Source: Ypsolopha sequella (lineage: Eukaryota > Arthropoda > Insecta > Lepidoptera > Ypsolophidae). Taken from it: a stretch of 64,000 bases of DNA. The notes below the pieces were generated by a model. The model ran no database searches. It was not told the DNA's origin and was given only the letters and a program-made list of their open reading frames with translations. The DNA lies in NCBI GenBank assembly GCA_934047225.1, contig CAKOHE010000112.1:62001-126000 (forward strand). The letters run 5' to 3'. This document shows positions 10,390 through 21,721 of the stretch, one piece after another. The translations under genes were made by a program, and so were the position numbers. Every line of letters starts with the position of its first letter. The first letter of the stretch is position 1.

Positions 10390-10985
10390 TTCACACTGAC
10401 CTTCGGCCTCGCAAGCACGTTCTCCGTCCTCGCATACTCGCATACATCAATCGGCTGGATTCAAAGGCAGTTTTCGATACAGGGCGTCAAAAGTATGGAA
10501 TGATTTGCCCCCACCCATCAGAGAGTGCAAAACAAAGGCAACATTCCGTATTAAATTGAAAAAGTACCTTTTAGACCTACAAAAATAATATAAGCCTTGT
10601 AATGAAAATTTTTGTTATTTTATATATTTTTATTTTGGTATATATGTATATAATTTATGTTTTATATAAATATAATTATTTATTTATATATATCTCCTGC
10701 ACATTCTTCTTATCTTTATGTGTATTTAAATATAAGCCACCTAGCATAGGTATAGGTTAAGTTTTAATAATAATATTAATTTTAAGTCAGGGTTCAGCAG
10801 AATACCAGCGCTGTAGCCCCTACTACAGCATTAAGCTGAGCTGAAATCCTTTTTTATTTACCACTGTTTTCCTAATGTTATGTTTACTCGTACTGTTTGT
10901 TAATTTGTATTGTTTGTTATTTTGTATGTTTTTATGTTCTTTCTCGTGTTTGTGCATGGTATTTTAAAATAAATTACTTTTCTTT
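10390..10985 (+). pseudogene. LINE 3' end: C-terminus plus 3' UTR
   Basis: A frameshifted C-terminus is readable: KVWNDLPPPIRECKTKATF, then a basic KLKKYLLDLQK and a stop at about 10590. This is the hallmark tail of CR1/L2-like LINE proteins. A 3' UTR of about 390 bp with ATATAT tracts runs to AAATAAATTAC near 10975, where the next LINE begins. Confidence 0.65.
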
Positions 10986-13401
10986 CGCTGCGAGACGATA
11001 CATAGACACATTGTGTGATCTGGGCCTGCAGTGTGCAATCACGGACTATACACGCGAAGAAGTACGTAATGGCAAATTAGTGCGGTCTTGCCTAGATCAT
11101 ATGTGGACTAGGCTACCTGTGTCTGTTGTGTCGGCCTTTTTGCTGACGTGTAAGATCTCAGATCATTATTTAGTCGGTGTGCGATATGATGAAAACAAAA
11201 AAGATGTAGATCGGTGCAATATTGCGTGTGATAATATGCGTTTGTGTGATAAATCTGTAAAACAAAAATTGGATGAGTACCCCTGGAATGATCTGTTGGT
11301 ATGTGACTGTCCCTTGTTACTTTATGAGAAAATAAGGTATATTTTTGGCAATATATATGACACTTCTATGGTTAATCGGAAATTATCAAAAAGACGGGTC
11401 CCAAAACCTTGGATAAATAATAAATTAAAGCTAATGATTAAATATAGGGACCAATTGTTTCGTAAGTGGAAAAACAAACCGCATGATATGAGTAGACGCC
11501 TGGAATACACCAAATACAGAAACAATGTAAATAAGTGTATAAATAATGCCAAAAATAAGTTCAGACAAGAAGAGATATTAAAATGTAAAAATAATATGAA
11601 AAATGTGTGGAATAAAATAAATAGTTGGACAGGGAGAGGTAAAGCCAGTATAGATGACGTAATTCTAAAATATCTAGGAAAAAAGGAGCCATTAAAGAAC
11701 ATTTGTAATCAATTCGCTTTTACGTTTACACAAGAAATATTAAACATAAAACATAACTGTAACCATACATTCTTGAATAGAAGTGACTATGTAAAACAGC
11801 CACAGTTGTCAATGCGATTTAAAAATGCAACCCCTTCGGATATAGCAAAAATTATTGCTAAGTTAAGTTGTGACAAGTCACCTGGACAGGATCGAATACG
11901 CGTCAGTGATATACAGCACATAAAAGAAAAAATAAGTCCTGTTTTAGCTCTGTTTATTAACTTATGTATTAAAAAAGGTGTGTATCCTAATGAACTAAAA
12001 TCAGCTCTAATTAGACCGATATACAAACAAGGATCGCACTTTGATTATACAAATTATCGTCCTATAGCAATTTTGGCTGTTATAAATAAAATATTCGAAA
12101 AATATGTAATAGAGCAAATAAGCAGTTTTCTTGAAAAAAATGATGTACTATGTAGTGTGCAGCACGGGTTCCGACGAGGCCGCAGCACGGCGACCGCCCT
12201 CGCGCAGTTCGCCGACGATGTAAACGGCAGTCTGAATGCCAGGCAGCGGGTGGGTGTGCTCTTCATAGATTTCAAAAAAGCTTTTGACACTTTAGAGCAC
12301 AACCAGCTGTTGCGTGCCATGGAGGAGTGTGGGATAGGCGGTCCGTTAAACCAATGGCTACGAGCATACCTATCTGATCGGACGCTGAGAACTGCTGTTT
12401 GCGGTATAACGGGTGACAGTAAGCAGGTAACATGCGGAGTGCCGACCGGCTCCGTCTACGGCCCCGTCGGATATATCATGCATGTAAACAGCATGTGCAA
12501 CGTAGTTAAACATTGTCGGATGTACATGTACGCTGATGATACATGTTTAGTGTACTCGAGTAAAGATGTAAAACAAATAGAAGAGTGTATTCAGGATGAT
12601 CTTAACACTATAGTGAAATGGGCACACGATAATGGTATCATAATTAATGTAGCGAAAACAAAATGTATGCTTATCTCTTCACCATACAACAAATGCATAA
12701 CTAGGGCACCGAGAGTCATAGGGCATGGTTACGATTGTATGCACCGTGGATATTCCCTTTGCCAATGCGGAGAGCTTGAGGTGGTGGAAAAATATAAGTA
12801 CCTAGGACTAATGATCGATTCAAAGTTCTCATGGAACGCACATGTAGAATTAGTATGTGATAAACTTAGGTCAGTACTTGTCAAGTTTCACCACCTGAAG
12901 TTTTTTGCAAACAGAGCGACTTTGTATACGGTTTACCATGCACTAACTGACTCGATACTTTCATATGGACTGAGCACATACGGCCGAACGTTTCATACTT
13001 ACCTCGACAAAATAAAAAATCTACAAATAAGGTTCCTTAAAGTTCTATCAAGCGATAAATTAAAACGTCAATGTAAACAAAACTATAATAAATTATTCAC
13101 CAAATGTAAAATACTACCGGTCGATGGGAAAGTATCGTTTCAGATTGCGTTAGAAGAATTTGGATATAATGAGTTTAAAGTGCCAGTATCAAATCCTCGG
13201 TTACGTAGAAAGTTGAGTGATGAAGCATTAATTGTGCCTAGAACCACTAACTATTACGGTAAGCGAGCCAGACCATACCTCATTCCTAAAATTTACAACG
13301 AGATACCGTTATGCATTCGAAAGAGCGGCAGCAAAAATATATTTAAATCTAAGTTAATAAAACATATATTTCAAAAACTTGAACAAAATAGAAATTATTG
13401 A
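10985..13401 (+). pseudogene. LINE polyprotein: endonuclease C-terminus and reverse transcriptase
   Basis: This is the longest coding remnant. The open frame formally begins at 10897, but its first 30 codons are flanking 3' UTR of the preceding LINE; element homology begins near 10985. First comes the end of an apurinic-type endonuclease, with SCLDHMWTR and the terminal ISDHYLV motif. A basic linker follows, then the reverse transcriptase: IRPIYKQG and NYRPIA, QHGFRRGRSTATAL, motif A FIDFKKAFDTLEH (about residue 456), motif B GVPTGSVYGP (about 513), catalytic YADD (about 545), and KYLGLMIDSKFSWNAH. The N-terminal endonuclease and any ORF1 are missing. Motif B reads TGSVYGP where QGSVLGP is usual, so activity is doubtful. 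The jockey/CR1 supergroup is likely. Confidence 0.88.
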
Positions 13402-13670
13402 ACAAAAATATTTATCTGTAAAAGCAAGTGTTACATAAAAAGTCAGTTATAAAGATAAAATGTTATAATGTTAAGGAAAGTGTATTAAAATATGTGAGAT
13501 GATATATGTAAGACATAATTAAGTGAGATAGCGTAAAAAACAGTTAACATGACAGTATTGTACGAAAAGGGGAGATATTTCTGCCAACAAACTGCCTTGC
13601 AGTTTGGCGGGATATAATAAGTTGTTAATGAGCTGTTATAAAAATGAATAAACGATTATTATTATTATTT
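10985..13670 (+). mobile_element. 5'-truncated jockey/CR1-type LINE
   Basis: The coding part is followed by about 260 bp of 3' UTR ending in ATGAATAAACG and an (ATT)n tail near 13670. It inserted directly downstream of another LINE 3' end. A target duplication could not be fixed by eye; both flanks have TTTCTTTC-like text. Confidence 0.75.
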
Positions 13671-14285
13671 CTTCTTTCTTTCTTCTTTTTCGGCCTCGCT
13701 AAGTAAAGTGTTTGAAGTCAATTAATCTCTTTTTTAATGACGCCATTATTGAATACATACCAGACTGTTTTAGAATGATCAAAATCCACTATGGCATGAT
13801 TAAATAACACAAAAACTAAATATTTTACTACCAGACTACTGGTCCATTATTTTTGACAGGTCTTACCCAGTTATCTTGCCTACTCACTCGCCCTGATACA
13901 ATAATCCCAGCTTTGCACCGCCAGACGTGCCAATTGTTAATAACAGAGATGCGTTGATAAATAGAAGTTAGAGTAGCCAGTTATTTTTATATTTTTTGGA
14001 AAAAATAAAGAAGAAAAAATATATTTTACGTAAGAATACATCAAATTTTTAAAACCTTTTCTTCGTTCATACTAGCATAGGGGGCCAGAAGGTTTGACTG
14101 ACTTTATATTCAGGGAGTTTTCAACGAGTTAGGGACTCAAGTAGAAATAATTTACCAAAAAATAGTTTTTCCCATAAAGCATAAAGCCAATTATTATCTA
14201 TCTCTATAACAGAAATATTTATTTTTATAAATTTGCTCAAAACATGGTAAATTCTGTGCCTCTGTAGCATACGAAAGGTTACGGT
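13671..14285. other. No gene seen
   Basis: AT-rich sequence without coding signals or obvious repeats, apart from short homopolymers. Confidence 0.4.
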
Positions 14286-14412
14286 ATCTTAATCTACCCT
14301 TGACAAGTTCTACATCGCCAAAGGTTAGCTGGAAGAAAATGCTAATTAGCATTAAGCTCGCCTATGTACATGTTTTTATTTGTGCAATAAAGAATTTTTA
14401 ATAATAATAATC
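14286..14412 (+). repeat. LINE 3' UTR fragment, same family as 17637-18995
   Basis: GGTTAGCTGGAAGAAAATGC, TTAAGCTCGCCTATGTACA and TGTGCAATAAAGAATTTT plus an (AAT)n tail match, in opposite orientation, the 3' end of the minus-strand LINE at 17637-18995. Confidence 0.65.
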
Positions 14413-14445
14413 TAGTGTTTTATTAATCAACAACTAGCGCCATCT

Positions 14446-15180
14446 AGGGATTGCCATTGACATCGTTTTAGTAAGCCCAGGTATTCAAAAGATGTAAGTA
14501 GGTCACCCAACGATGCCTCATCAACTCCTTTGATATTAACTGATTTGAAACATATAAATGCCTTTTTATTGAAATATACCTATTTCAGAACGAATAGGCA
14601 CTTAACAAATCATACAATCCTTAGTTTTAGTCTAAGAGCTCGTCTACTGAAGTGAAATATCAGTATATTTTATGTGGCTACTGATTAATTAGTTATTGCA
14701 AAGCACAAAACTTTTGAATTTTTGAAAAATTCATATGAATAAATACCGAAGTCAGCGATAGCGATATTTATCACTTCTAGTATGAAATCGTGTCGGATGA
14801 CGTCATGGTACATTTCGTTAAGCTCAATTTGATTGCCAATAACTTCGTAATTTTTTGAGATATCGAAAAAATAATATTACTGCTGTTTTTAGCTTCCCAT
14901 GCAATTGCTTTTCATAAAAATCTTCATGAAGCAATAGTGGGATATAAACAACATTCCGCGTGGAATAAGACGCACCGAGAAAAAATTCTGGTTCCGTTAA
15001 CCTGAATAACGTTCATTTAAACAGAAAACATTGTACTATATGTGACGTCTATATTTATTGTTCAGTTTACTTATTTATTGTTCAGTTTACTTGAACAATC
15101 TAACGTCGACAATAATTCAAGTAAATATAACATAATTCTGTTTTTGTTTACAAGGTTTTTTTTACAAAACGATCTGGTAG
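14446..15180. other. No gene seen; short tandem duplication
   Basis: TATTGTTCAGTTTACTT is duplicated in tandem at about 15056-15092. Nothing else is recognisable. Confidence 0.4.
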
Positions 15181-15393
15181 TATTGTAATAGTATATTACG
15201 ATACGAGAGAGTTTGCGGCACGAGCCGAAGGCGAGTGCTGCAATCACACGAGTCGAGAAAAAGTTTCTCGCACGAGTTTCGTATAATTTTTTATAGCACA
15301 AGTGCGGAAAATGCCGACTTTACGCACGCGCAGCGTGCGTAAAGCGGTCATTTTACGCACAGTGTGCTATAAAAATATTTTTTCTCCGTGCGC
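15181..15393. repeat. Repeat with palindromic core
   Basis: Text such as GCACGAGCCGAAGGCGAGTG and a 25-bp palindrome (arm TTTACGCACGC, centre GCA) at about 15321-15346 mark an inverted-repeat-rich dispersed element. No coding frame is present. Confidence 0.45.
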
Positions 15394-15495
15394 GAATGCA
15401 GCCACAGTTGGCCGCAACCCTTAGCCCCAACCCACGGCCCTTGGGAATGCAGCCACAGTTGGCCGCAACCCTTAGCCCCAACCCACGGCCCTTGG
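15394..15495. repeat. Perfect 51-bp tandem duplication
   Basis: Two adjacent, apparently identical 51-bp units begin GAATGCAGCCACAGTTGG and end CACGGCCCTTGG. They are GC-rich, unlike the surroundings. The absence of differences implies a recent duplication or an assembly effect. Confidence 0.85.
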
Positions 15496-16371
15496 GAATC
15501 CCGCAATAAAAAGTATCCTAGTTTTTAAGTGGATAATAAGTTATTGAACAGAGTTCTATCTTCCTTCTTTCTATGTAATCCATGTCTCACTGCTGAGGAT
15601 CGTACAGTGGTAACCGCATCAAAACCCATTCAGAAGTTTTTGCGTGATGCATGATATACCGACAAAAACTCCGAAATTAGTTTTTTGTATCAGTATCCTA
15701 CACCGTTATTTTTTTTTTGGGATTTCGTCAATATGCAGACAGACACAGCTTTTTTCTTTTACTATTTTTAATAGTATTTAATATACTTAGCTTTACAATT
15801 TTCAGTTATTATAGTACCTAACCCGTTTCATCAAAGATGGTATTACGATCTGTAATACAATTAGGGGTGCTAACTTTCTGGACGGGAACGGAAATCTTAA
15901 AACCGTTTCGAGAAATATGTTTTCTGTACAGTTTCTTTTTATCAGATTAATAAATAAGTCTATATTTTTAAAGATATTTTAACAAAACACAATGAACTTC
16001 ATTTGACTTATCTATGACGTCATCAGAAGATGTATGAAAAAATTGCCTTTGCCTGCCCACCTTGCCTACAAAAAAAAGTAAATGTCTTGACATTTTGATT
16101 TGACATGCATGACAGTGCATTCCGAGTCACGACATAATCGATTATACCGCGTCTATAATCATTCCGAGTCACTGTGAGCCCGATAATGATAGCCGTTATG
16201 AAATTTAATTTAATCAACCGCCAGAATTCATATTGGTGATCAGGAACAATTTTTAATGACCCCCAAGGTAATACTGAAAAAAAAAAATTTGCTCCCCCCA
16301 CTAGTGCGCGCACCCATGAAACTCAATGCACTCCTGTTATTAAAACCACAGTGTGATCTTTTCTCTGACAG

Positions 16372-16507
16372 AATGACGGATGTGGTGCGGGAATGCTTGA
16401 AATTCTATGAGAGTGAAGCCTCAATGACGATGTCCTTAGATTCTAAGCCTAAGACCAAAAAATGTATTTTCATCTTGGTCACTTTTGTTGATTTTATGTT
16501 TCTGTAA
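16372..16507 (+). CDS. Weak candidate terminal exon
   Basis: CTTTTCTCTGACAG is a good 3' splice site. The following frame reads MTDVVRECLKFYESEAS...LDSKPKTKK and ends at a TAA at 16507. The first 30 residues look like protein, but the last 13 (FILVTFVDFMFL) look like read-through into non-coding DNA. No family is recognised. Confidence 0.25.
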
Positions 16508-17519
16508 ATATCTCATGTATATTATTTACATTAATTATTATTACCTTTTTAATGAGCGGTTTTCCAGACTGACCTTGATCAAGCTTTCAGAGGTAAACAC
16601 AGATGGCGTTACCTTGCTTTCAAGTGTCAAAAAGCAAAGATTATTTTTTAATCTGTGGGCAGCAAGATAAAAATCGTCAATTCAATTGTTAAATCCAACA
16701 ACACCCTTCACAAAGTCATTCCTATTTTGCCGTGTTTATATTGTGTTGTTTTCTATCTGTATTACTTACGTTAATAGCTTGGTATTACATTCAACTTTCA
16801 ACATTGTCAGCCCATGCGTTGTAGCTAATTGTAAAAATATAGGAACACTCAGTTTAACTAATTACGGAAAGAATAATCTTAGCAATAATACATTTGAGGC
16901 ATGGATTGACCATAAAAAACAAAGAAGCAAAGAAGAAGTGTCAAAATCATAAGAATCCAGTGTTGCCAGAAAGACATTTTTTGACACTTTTAGTACAGGC
17001 TGCGCCATCTATTGAGTCGTTCGGTACTACTTTTTCTTTTTTAATTTGACTTTGAAAACCCCTCATTGTACAGTGAATTGGATAAGTCTGTAATGCTGTG
17101 TAAAATTTTTGATAAATAAATGATGGGAATCGCTAAAAGCGCATTTCCAATTCCACAAAGTCCCATTTATAATATATGCAATATGCCGTCCGTGCCGTGG
17201 TAACATGTTCGAGAAACCTTGTAGCAGACACGTCTCGCAAATCATATTCCGACCCGGACGGTATATGAAGATCATGGCCATCTGAGACTTGACTCACTTG
17301 TTTGGATTCCCGACGTTCAAATACGTATACATTTCATCTTATCCGGCTATTGATTTACATGTTATACATTGCTCACGGACACTTCTTTCTATAGGTACCC
17401 ACATACATATAAGCGAAAACTTCATTTATCACTTATAGAAAAACTATTTCCCATTAGGTAACACATTTACACTTAATCGTATATTTATATATGATATCAT
17501 AAACTAATCATACACTTAG
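16508..17519. other. No supported gene
   Basis: Open frames on both strands overlap and carry no motif. Two AGATGGCG-type motifs (16601 and, reversed, 17001) lie here. Confidence 0.4.
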
Positions 17520-17636
17520 GTACAATTTACAAAATAAAATAACTGTTTATATTACTGATAACATATAATTATTACTTATAGCACTGGGCGCCCTTTGGCG
17601 AAAATAACTTCATAGTGCTTCCGTGTTACGGAGAAT
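17520..17636 (-). repeat. Second copy of the GGGCGCCC-core dispersed repeat
   Basis: Reverse-oriented relative of 7085-7190, sharing TTTTCGCCA(A/G)AGGGCGCCC and neighbouring text. Confidence 0.5.
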
Positions 17637-18995
17637 AATAATAATAATAATAAAATTCTTTATTGCACAAGTTAAATTTTTGTACACAGGCGAGCTTAAT
17701 ACTACTTAGTATTTTCTACCAGCTAACCTTTGGCAATGGGGAAGTTGTTGGGGTAGTGCCATGATTTATAATATACTTAAATACTCAATAAATTATATTA
17801 AATTGCATGCTAATACACAAAATAAATAAATAATTGATAAGTTCAACTACTTATACTACTTAAAAGTTTACATATACCGTACATAAATGTCTATAATTAT
17901 GAGAATTTACCTAATAACTCATAAATAACAGTCATAAGAAGAAATTAAGAAACATTCTGTAAATTAAGAAAGTGTTGTTTAATTGAACTCTTGAAGACTG
18001 ACATGGACGAAGCTTCACGGATGTGTAGCGGCAAACCATTCCACAAGCGTATTGCACTCACGGTGAAAGAATTTGAATACATGCATGAACTATGCGCAGG
18101 TGTGCGAAGAAGCCACGCTTTGCTGGGACGTTGATGATGGTCGAGGGACGAAAGGGATACAAAGCGTTCTTTCAAATATGACGGGGAACTAGGATTATGG
18201 AGAATACTATAAAGAAAGGTCAGAACATGGGAATCTCTACGGAACCTGATATTAAGCCAAGTGAGTTCAGTCCGAAATTCGGAAATGTGATCGTACTTAC
18301 GCAGTCCGAATATGTACCGGATGCATAAGTTGAGAAGGCGGTCAAGCTTATTAAGAAGTTCCTCAGTGAGGTCGGGATAGCAAACATCCGCATAATCTAA
18401 AATGGGGAGCAACAAGGAATTAACAAGAGTAACTTTAGCAGAGTATGGCAGAAACTTTTGCATGCGTTTAAGGGCATGCATTGATGCAAATATTTTCTTG
18501 CTGGTTTCCGACACATGTAAGTCCCAGGACATATTATTTTTGATGTGCAGACCCAGATTTTTTACCTCAGTATAGTAAGGTAGGGGTGTATCATTAAAGC
18601 AGACTTGGGGTACTGTACTTAAGTCAAGTTTGTCCACTAAAGCCCTACTTCCCAGAATTATGACTTGCGTCTTAACAGGATTGACTAAAAGTCCGTACTG
18701 CTCAGTCCAAGCACTAATAGACTCGAGATCAATGTTCATTTTTTGAACAGCATGTGATAATAATTCCTTCTTGCAAGATAAATACAGCTGCAAGTCATCG
18801 GCGTACAAGTGATAAGAGCTGAAGTTCACAACAGAGACAAGAGTATTAATAAACACAGAGAACAGCAGAGGAGATAGGACCCCGCCCTGTGTGAGAACTC
18901 TAGTATCAGAGCACACATATTCGAAACTATTATTATGTGCTAGGTTGTTAGTTTTACAGTCTGAGAAAGAATCTGTTAATGGGTCGGAAGCCTGC
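17637..18995 (-). mobile_element. 5'-truncated CR1/L2-like LINE, minus strand
   Basis: The 3' end on the minus strand is at 17637, with an (ATT)n tail after AATAAAGAATTTTATT-like text. The 3' UTR (17637-17944) matches the fragment at 14286-14412. The 5' boundary is near 18995. Confidence 0.78.
17945..18916 (-). pseudogene. LINE reverse transcriptase from motif B to C-terminus
   Basis: The 323-residue minus-strand frame starts just before motif B (TQGGVLSPLLFSVFINTL). It includes the catalytic YADD (HLYADDLQLYLS), the KNLGLHIKNNMSWDLH segment and ILDYADVCYPDL, and finishes with RLWNGLPLHIREA and a basic tail. This arrangement is typical of CR1/L2-like LINEs. The frame stays open somewhat further upstream, to about 18995, but the catalytic motif A and endonuclease are missing. 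It is a 5'-truncated copy with an intact remaining frame. Confidence 0.87.
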
Positions 18996-18999
18996 TTTG

Positions 19000-19122
19000 G
19001 GTATTATTAGTCCCAAATTCTTTTTTTCTCTATTTTTGTATTTTACTAACCCTAGGATAGGCCTTATTAAGTTTTTCTGTAATACTAACCATTTAAGTAA
19101 ATAAATAAATAAATAAAAATAT
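19000..19122 (+). repeat. LINE-like 3' tail with (AAAT)n
   Basis: TTTGTATTTTACTAACCC followed by TAAGTAAATAAATAAATAAA looks like a plus-strand LINE 3' end joined to the 5' edge of the minus-strand LINE. Confidence 0.4.
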
Positions 19123-19232
19123 TATTAACTAATCAGTTCGATATCGATTTTGTTATCCAAGTTTCACCAAGTACCTACAATTGCAAGTATTAATCATATA
19201 ATGTGAAGAGACAAAAATACATAATATAAAAT

Positions 19233-19568
19233 ATTAAAAAACACGACTGCCATAATTTCAAAATGGACTTAGTAATGACACCCAGTGCAGTCAAGGGACA
19301 GCTCTACATTAGACACGTGTTGTTTTGTATATCCCCCGACTGCACTGGATGTCGTTACTAAGTTCATGTTGAAATGATGGGAGTCGCGTTTTTTAATATT
19401 TATTTTTATTTAATACTTTTATACCCAGTGCTAAACCGGATGGTATAGAGATTCTAATGACACCTCATTCATCCAAATTGGTTAAAGCGTTCGGAAGATA
19501 TGATGGAATGAAGAAAAATACATGAACTCTGAAAACAATACACTACTTTTTTTGGGGGCAGTCGTGTA
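19233..19568. mobile_element. MITE-like element with ACACGACTGCC termini
   Basis: Terminal ACACGACTGCC (left) and GGCAGTCGTGT (right) flank a strong internal inverted repeat. The arms at about 19227-19295 and 19332-19400 share CTTAGTAA and CAGTGCAGTC text. Confidence 0.6.
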
Positions 19569-19595
19569 AAAATTAGTTTGAATTTGTGGATTTTA

Positions 19596-19919
19596 ATATG
19601 TAACGAATGAGATTTATAATATGTAACGAATGAGATTTATAATATGTAACGAATGAGATTTATAATATGTAACGAATGAGATTTATAATATGTAACGAAT
19701 GAGATTTATAATATGTAACGAATGAGATTTATAATATGTAACGAATGAGATTTATAATATGTAACGAATGAGATTTATAATATGTAACGAATGAGATTTA
19801 TAATATGTAACGAATGAGATTTATAATATGTAACGAATGAGATTTATAATATGTAACGAATGAGATTTATAATATGTAACGAATGAGATTTATAATATGT
19901 AACGAATGAGATTTATAAT
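19596..19919. repeat. 23-bp satellite, about 14 copies
   Basis: The unit ATGTAACGAATGAGATTTATAAT-type (GTAACGAATGAGATTTATAA plus TAT) repeats head to tail with virtually no differences. No coding potential. Confidence 0.95.
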
Positions 19920-20082
19920 CATGGTATCTGAAATGTTTCCCTTCAATTTATGCACAGAAAATAAAATTTTAAGAAATCTTAGCAGTTTTTGAGCCGTGCT
20001 GATAAACATTAATATCATAACATAAGGTTTATTATAAAAGTGTCCATTTCACGCGAAAACTCATTCAAACAATATATTTCAG

Positions 20083-20218
20083 GGTTATACGAGCACGCGC
20101 CGGCCGTCTAACGGTCCAAGACGTAGCCGACACATTGTACCACATGAACCTCCCTGACACTTCCATAGCTTACCTCCCCTTTGATTTCAATTTTTTTTTA
20201 ATTATAAAACAATTTTAA
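20083..20218 (+). CDS. Putative last coding exon, unrecognised
   Basis: ACAATATATTTCAG precedes an open frame that is markedly GC-richer than its flanks for its first 100 bp. It encodes VIRARAGRLTVQDVADTL, then YHMNLPDTSIAYLPFDF, then a hydrophobic tail and a TAA at 20216-20218. Codon texture and composition drop at the stop, as expected at a 3' UTR boundary. The other two frames are not convincing. I do not recognise the protein. The 5' neighbour is a long intron-like stretch containing the 23-bp satellite. Confidence 0.45.
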
Positions 20219-20575
20219 TTTAATTAACCTTCATGTTTTAACTACACAAGCTAAGTTAGTTATTTGAGTTCATAGTTTTTGATACAGAGAAAGAAACAAA
20301 AAAAATTATTTTAGCAAAAATATAAGAAATTACTTTCGGAATATTATAATTTCTTCTATTAGGAATAAATAGTTGAAATTAGGTGATTTTGGTAAGTAGC
20401 TTGATCAATTTATTTGTCTAAATTGTTTATAATGCATAATTATAATTGTATTATTATGTGCAGGTACTAATTTGATTGTTTATTGTTTAGTAAATAGTGT
20501 GTATGTGACGTGAGTGTAACTTGATAAAATAAATAATTATAAAATGATAGAAAAATTATTAAAAATGTTATCGTA

Positions 20576-20882
20576 TTATAATATATATAATCGGGTCTAC
20601 CGCGATCAATTTTTACCTTTTTACGAAAAGGGGGACACCCGACGTTTCGAGACAGTTGCATGTCTCGTGGTCTACGGGAAACTGGCAAGTATGGCGAGGC
20701 GCAGTGATGAGATGCAGGTGACGACCGAAGTATTTTCCTTGTACCCGCAAAAACACTTTAGTCTTTAAAATTAATTGTTATCTTATTCAAAAATGTGTTA
20801 TCTTATTAAAAAGGTGAAAATTGATCGCGGTTGACCCGATTATATATATTATAATGTGTACAAAACGCGAGAGTTTAAAGTT
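20576..20882. mobile_element. Minimal Penelope-like remnant with 13-bp target duplication
   Basis: This 307-bp element is flanked by AAATGTTATCGTA at 20563-20575 and 20883-20895. Its first 220 bp are the reverse complement of the 3' tail of the Penelope-like element at 51138-52400. The last 85 bp are the same 3' terminus in direct orientation, ending ACAAAACGCGAGAGTTTAAA. No coding part remains. The inverted part carries the hammerhead-like stretch at about 20636-20677 on the minus strand. Confidence 0.8.
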
Positions 20883-20895
20883 AAATGTTATCGTA

Positions 20896-21720
20896 CTTAT
20901 TAAGAATATAGTTAAGCAAATTACTACATGTAAATAATATACATAAGAGTACATATGGAAGTATAATATGAATTGAAAAGGAATTAACAGTATCTGATAC
21001 ATTTTTACTAACGAACGATAACCAAAGCTTTCAAATTGATTGCTAGAGGTATCAAAATAAATTACGCCATTCATTACATAACAAAAGTATAATTTAAAAA
21101 GCAAGTAACATGACACAAATCGTTTTCGAAAAACTTATTGTAAGTGAAACCGCTTCTCTTATCGTTAAAATATTTCGGTTATTATGTAGACGCGGCTTCG
21201 CCTTAAGTGAATTTATTTGCTTATTCAGTCATAAAATAAGCTGTCTCTTTTCTTATTTCGTTGTCTAAAATATGGTGTACAGATTTGGAAGTGTAGCGTC
21301 GCGGACTCGAAACCGCTGGATCAGATTTTTTTAATTTTTTATTTAAAAAGTCAGCCATGTGCTTAGTTACGCACCAAAGGTCCAATAATTAAATAGTTTT
21401 TATCTAAATTCCATCAATTAATATTTTTCAATTTCTTCGAAATACCTCGCTGTTCTGATTTTTTTCGGTAGCATACTTTCGGAAACAACAAAAATTTAGT
21501 TTTTACCAACATTTTCTCAAATGTCACGAAAAAATACGGCATGTAAAAAAAATATAATCAAATTTTATTTTAGCATCTTTATCTTTTGCCCCCAACAATG
21601 ATATTAAATTTACTGTATGTACAGATTATACATAAATTGGGAACCTCCACATCCTCGAGTAACAACAGTATGAGATGTCATTCGATAGTTTTAGGGTGTG
21701 GTCATCAGATTAAACAAAAT
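20896..21720. other. No gene seen
   Basis: AT-rich sequence; the minus-strand open frame at 20787-21116 overlaps the Penelope remnant and is not supported. Confidence 0.4.
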
Positions 21721-21721
21721 A

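Noticed and set aside
10897..10985. ATG at 10897 as true start of the LINE protein
   Set aside because: The first 30 codons are hydrophobic 3' UTR text of the preceding LINE; homology begins near 10985 inside the endonuclease.
16023..16313. Minus-strand open frame of 96 codons
   Set aside because: No motif, mixed composition and overlap with the plus-strand exon candidate region; a chance frame.
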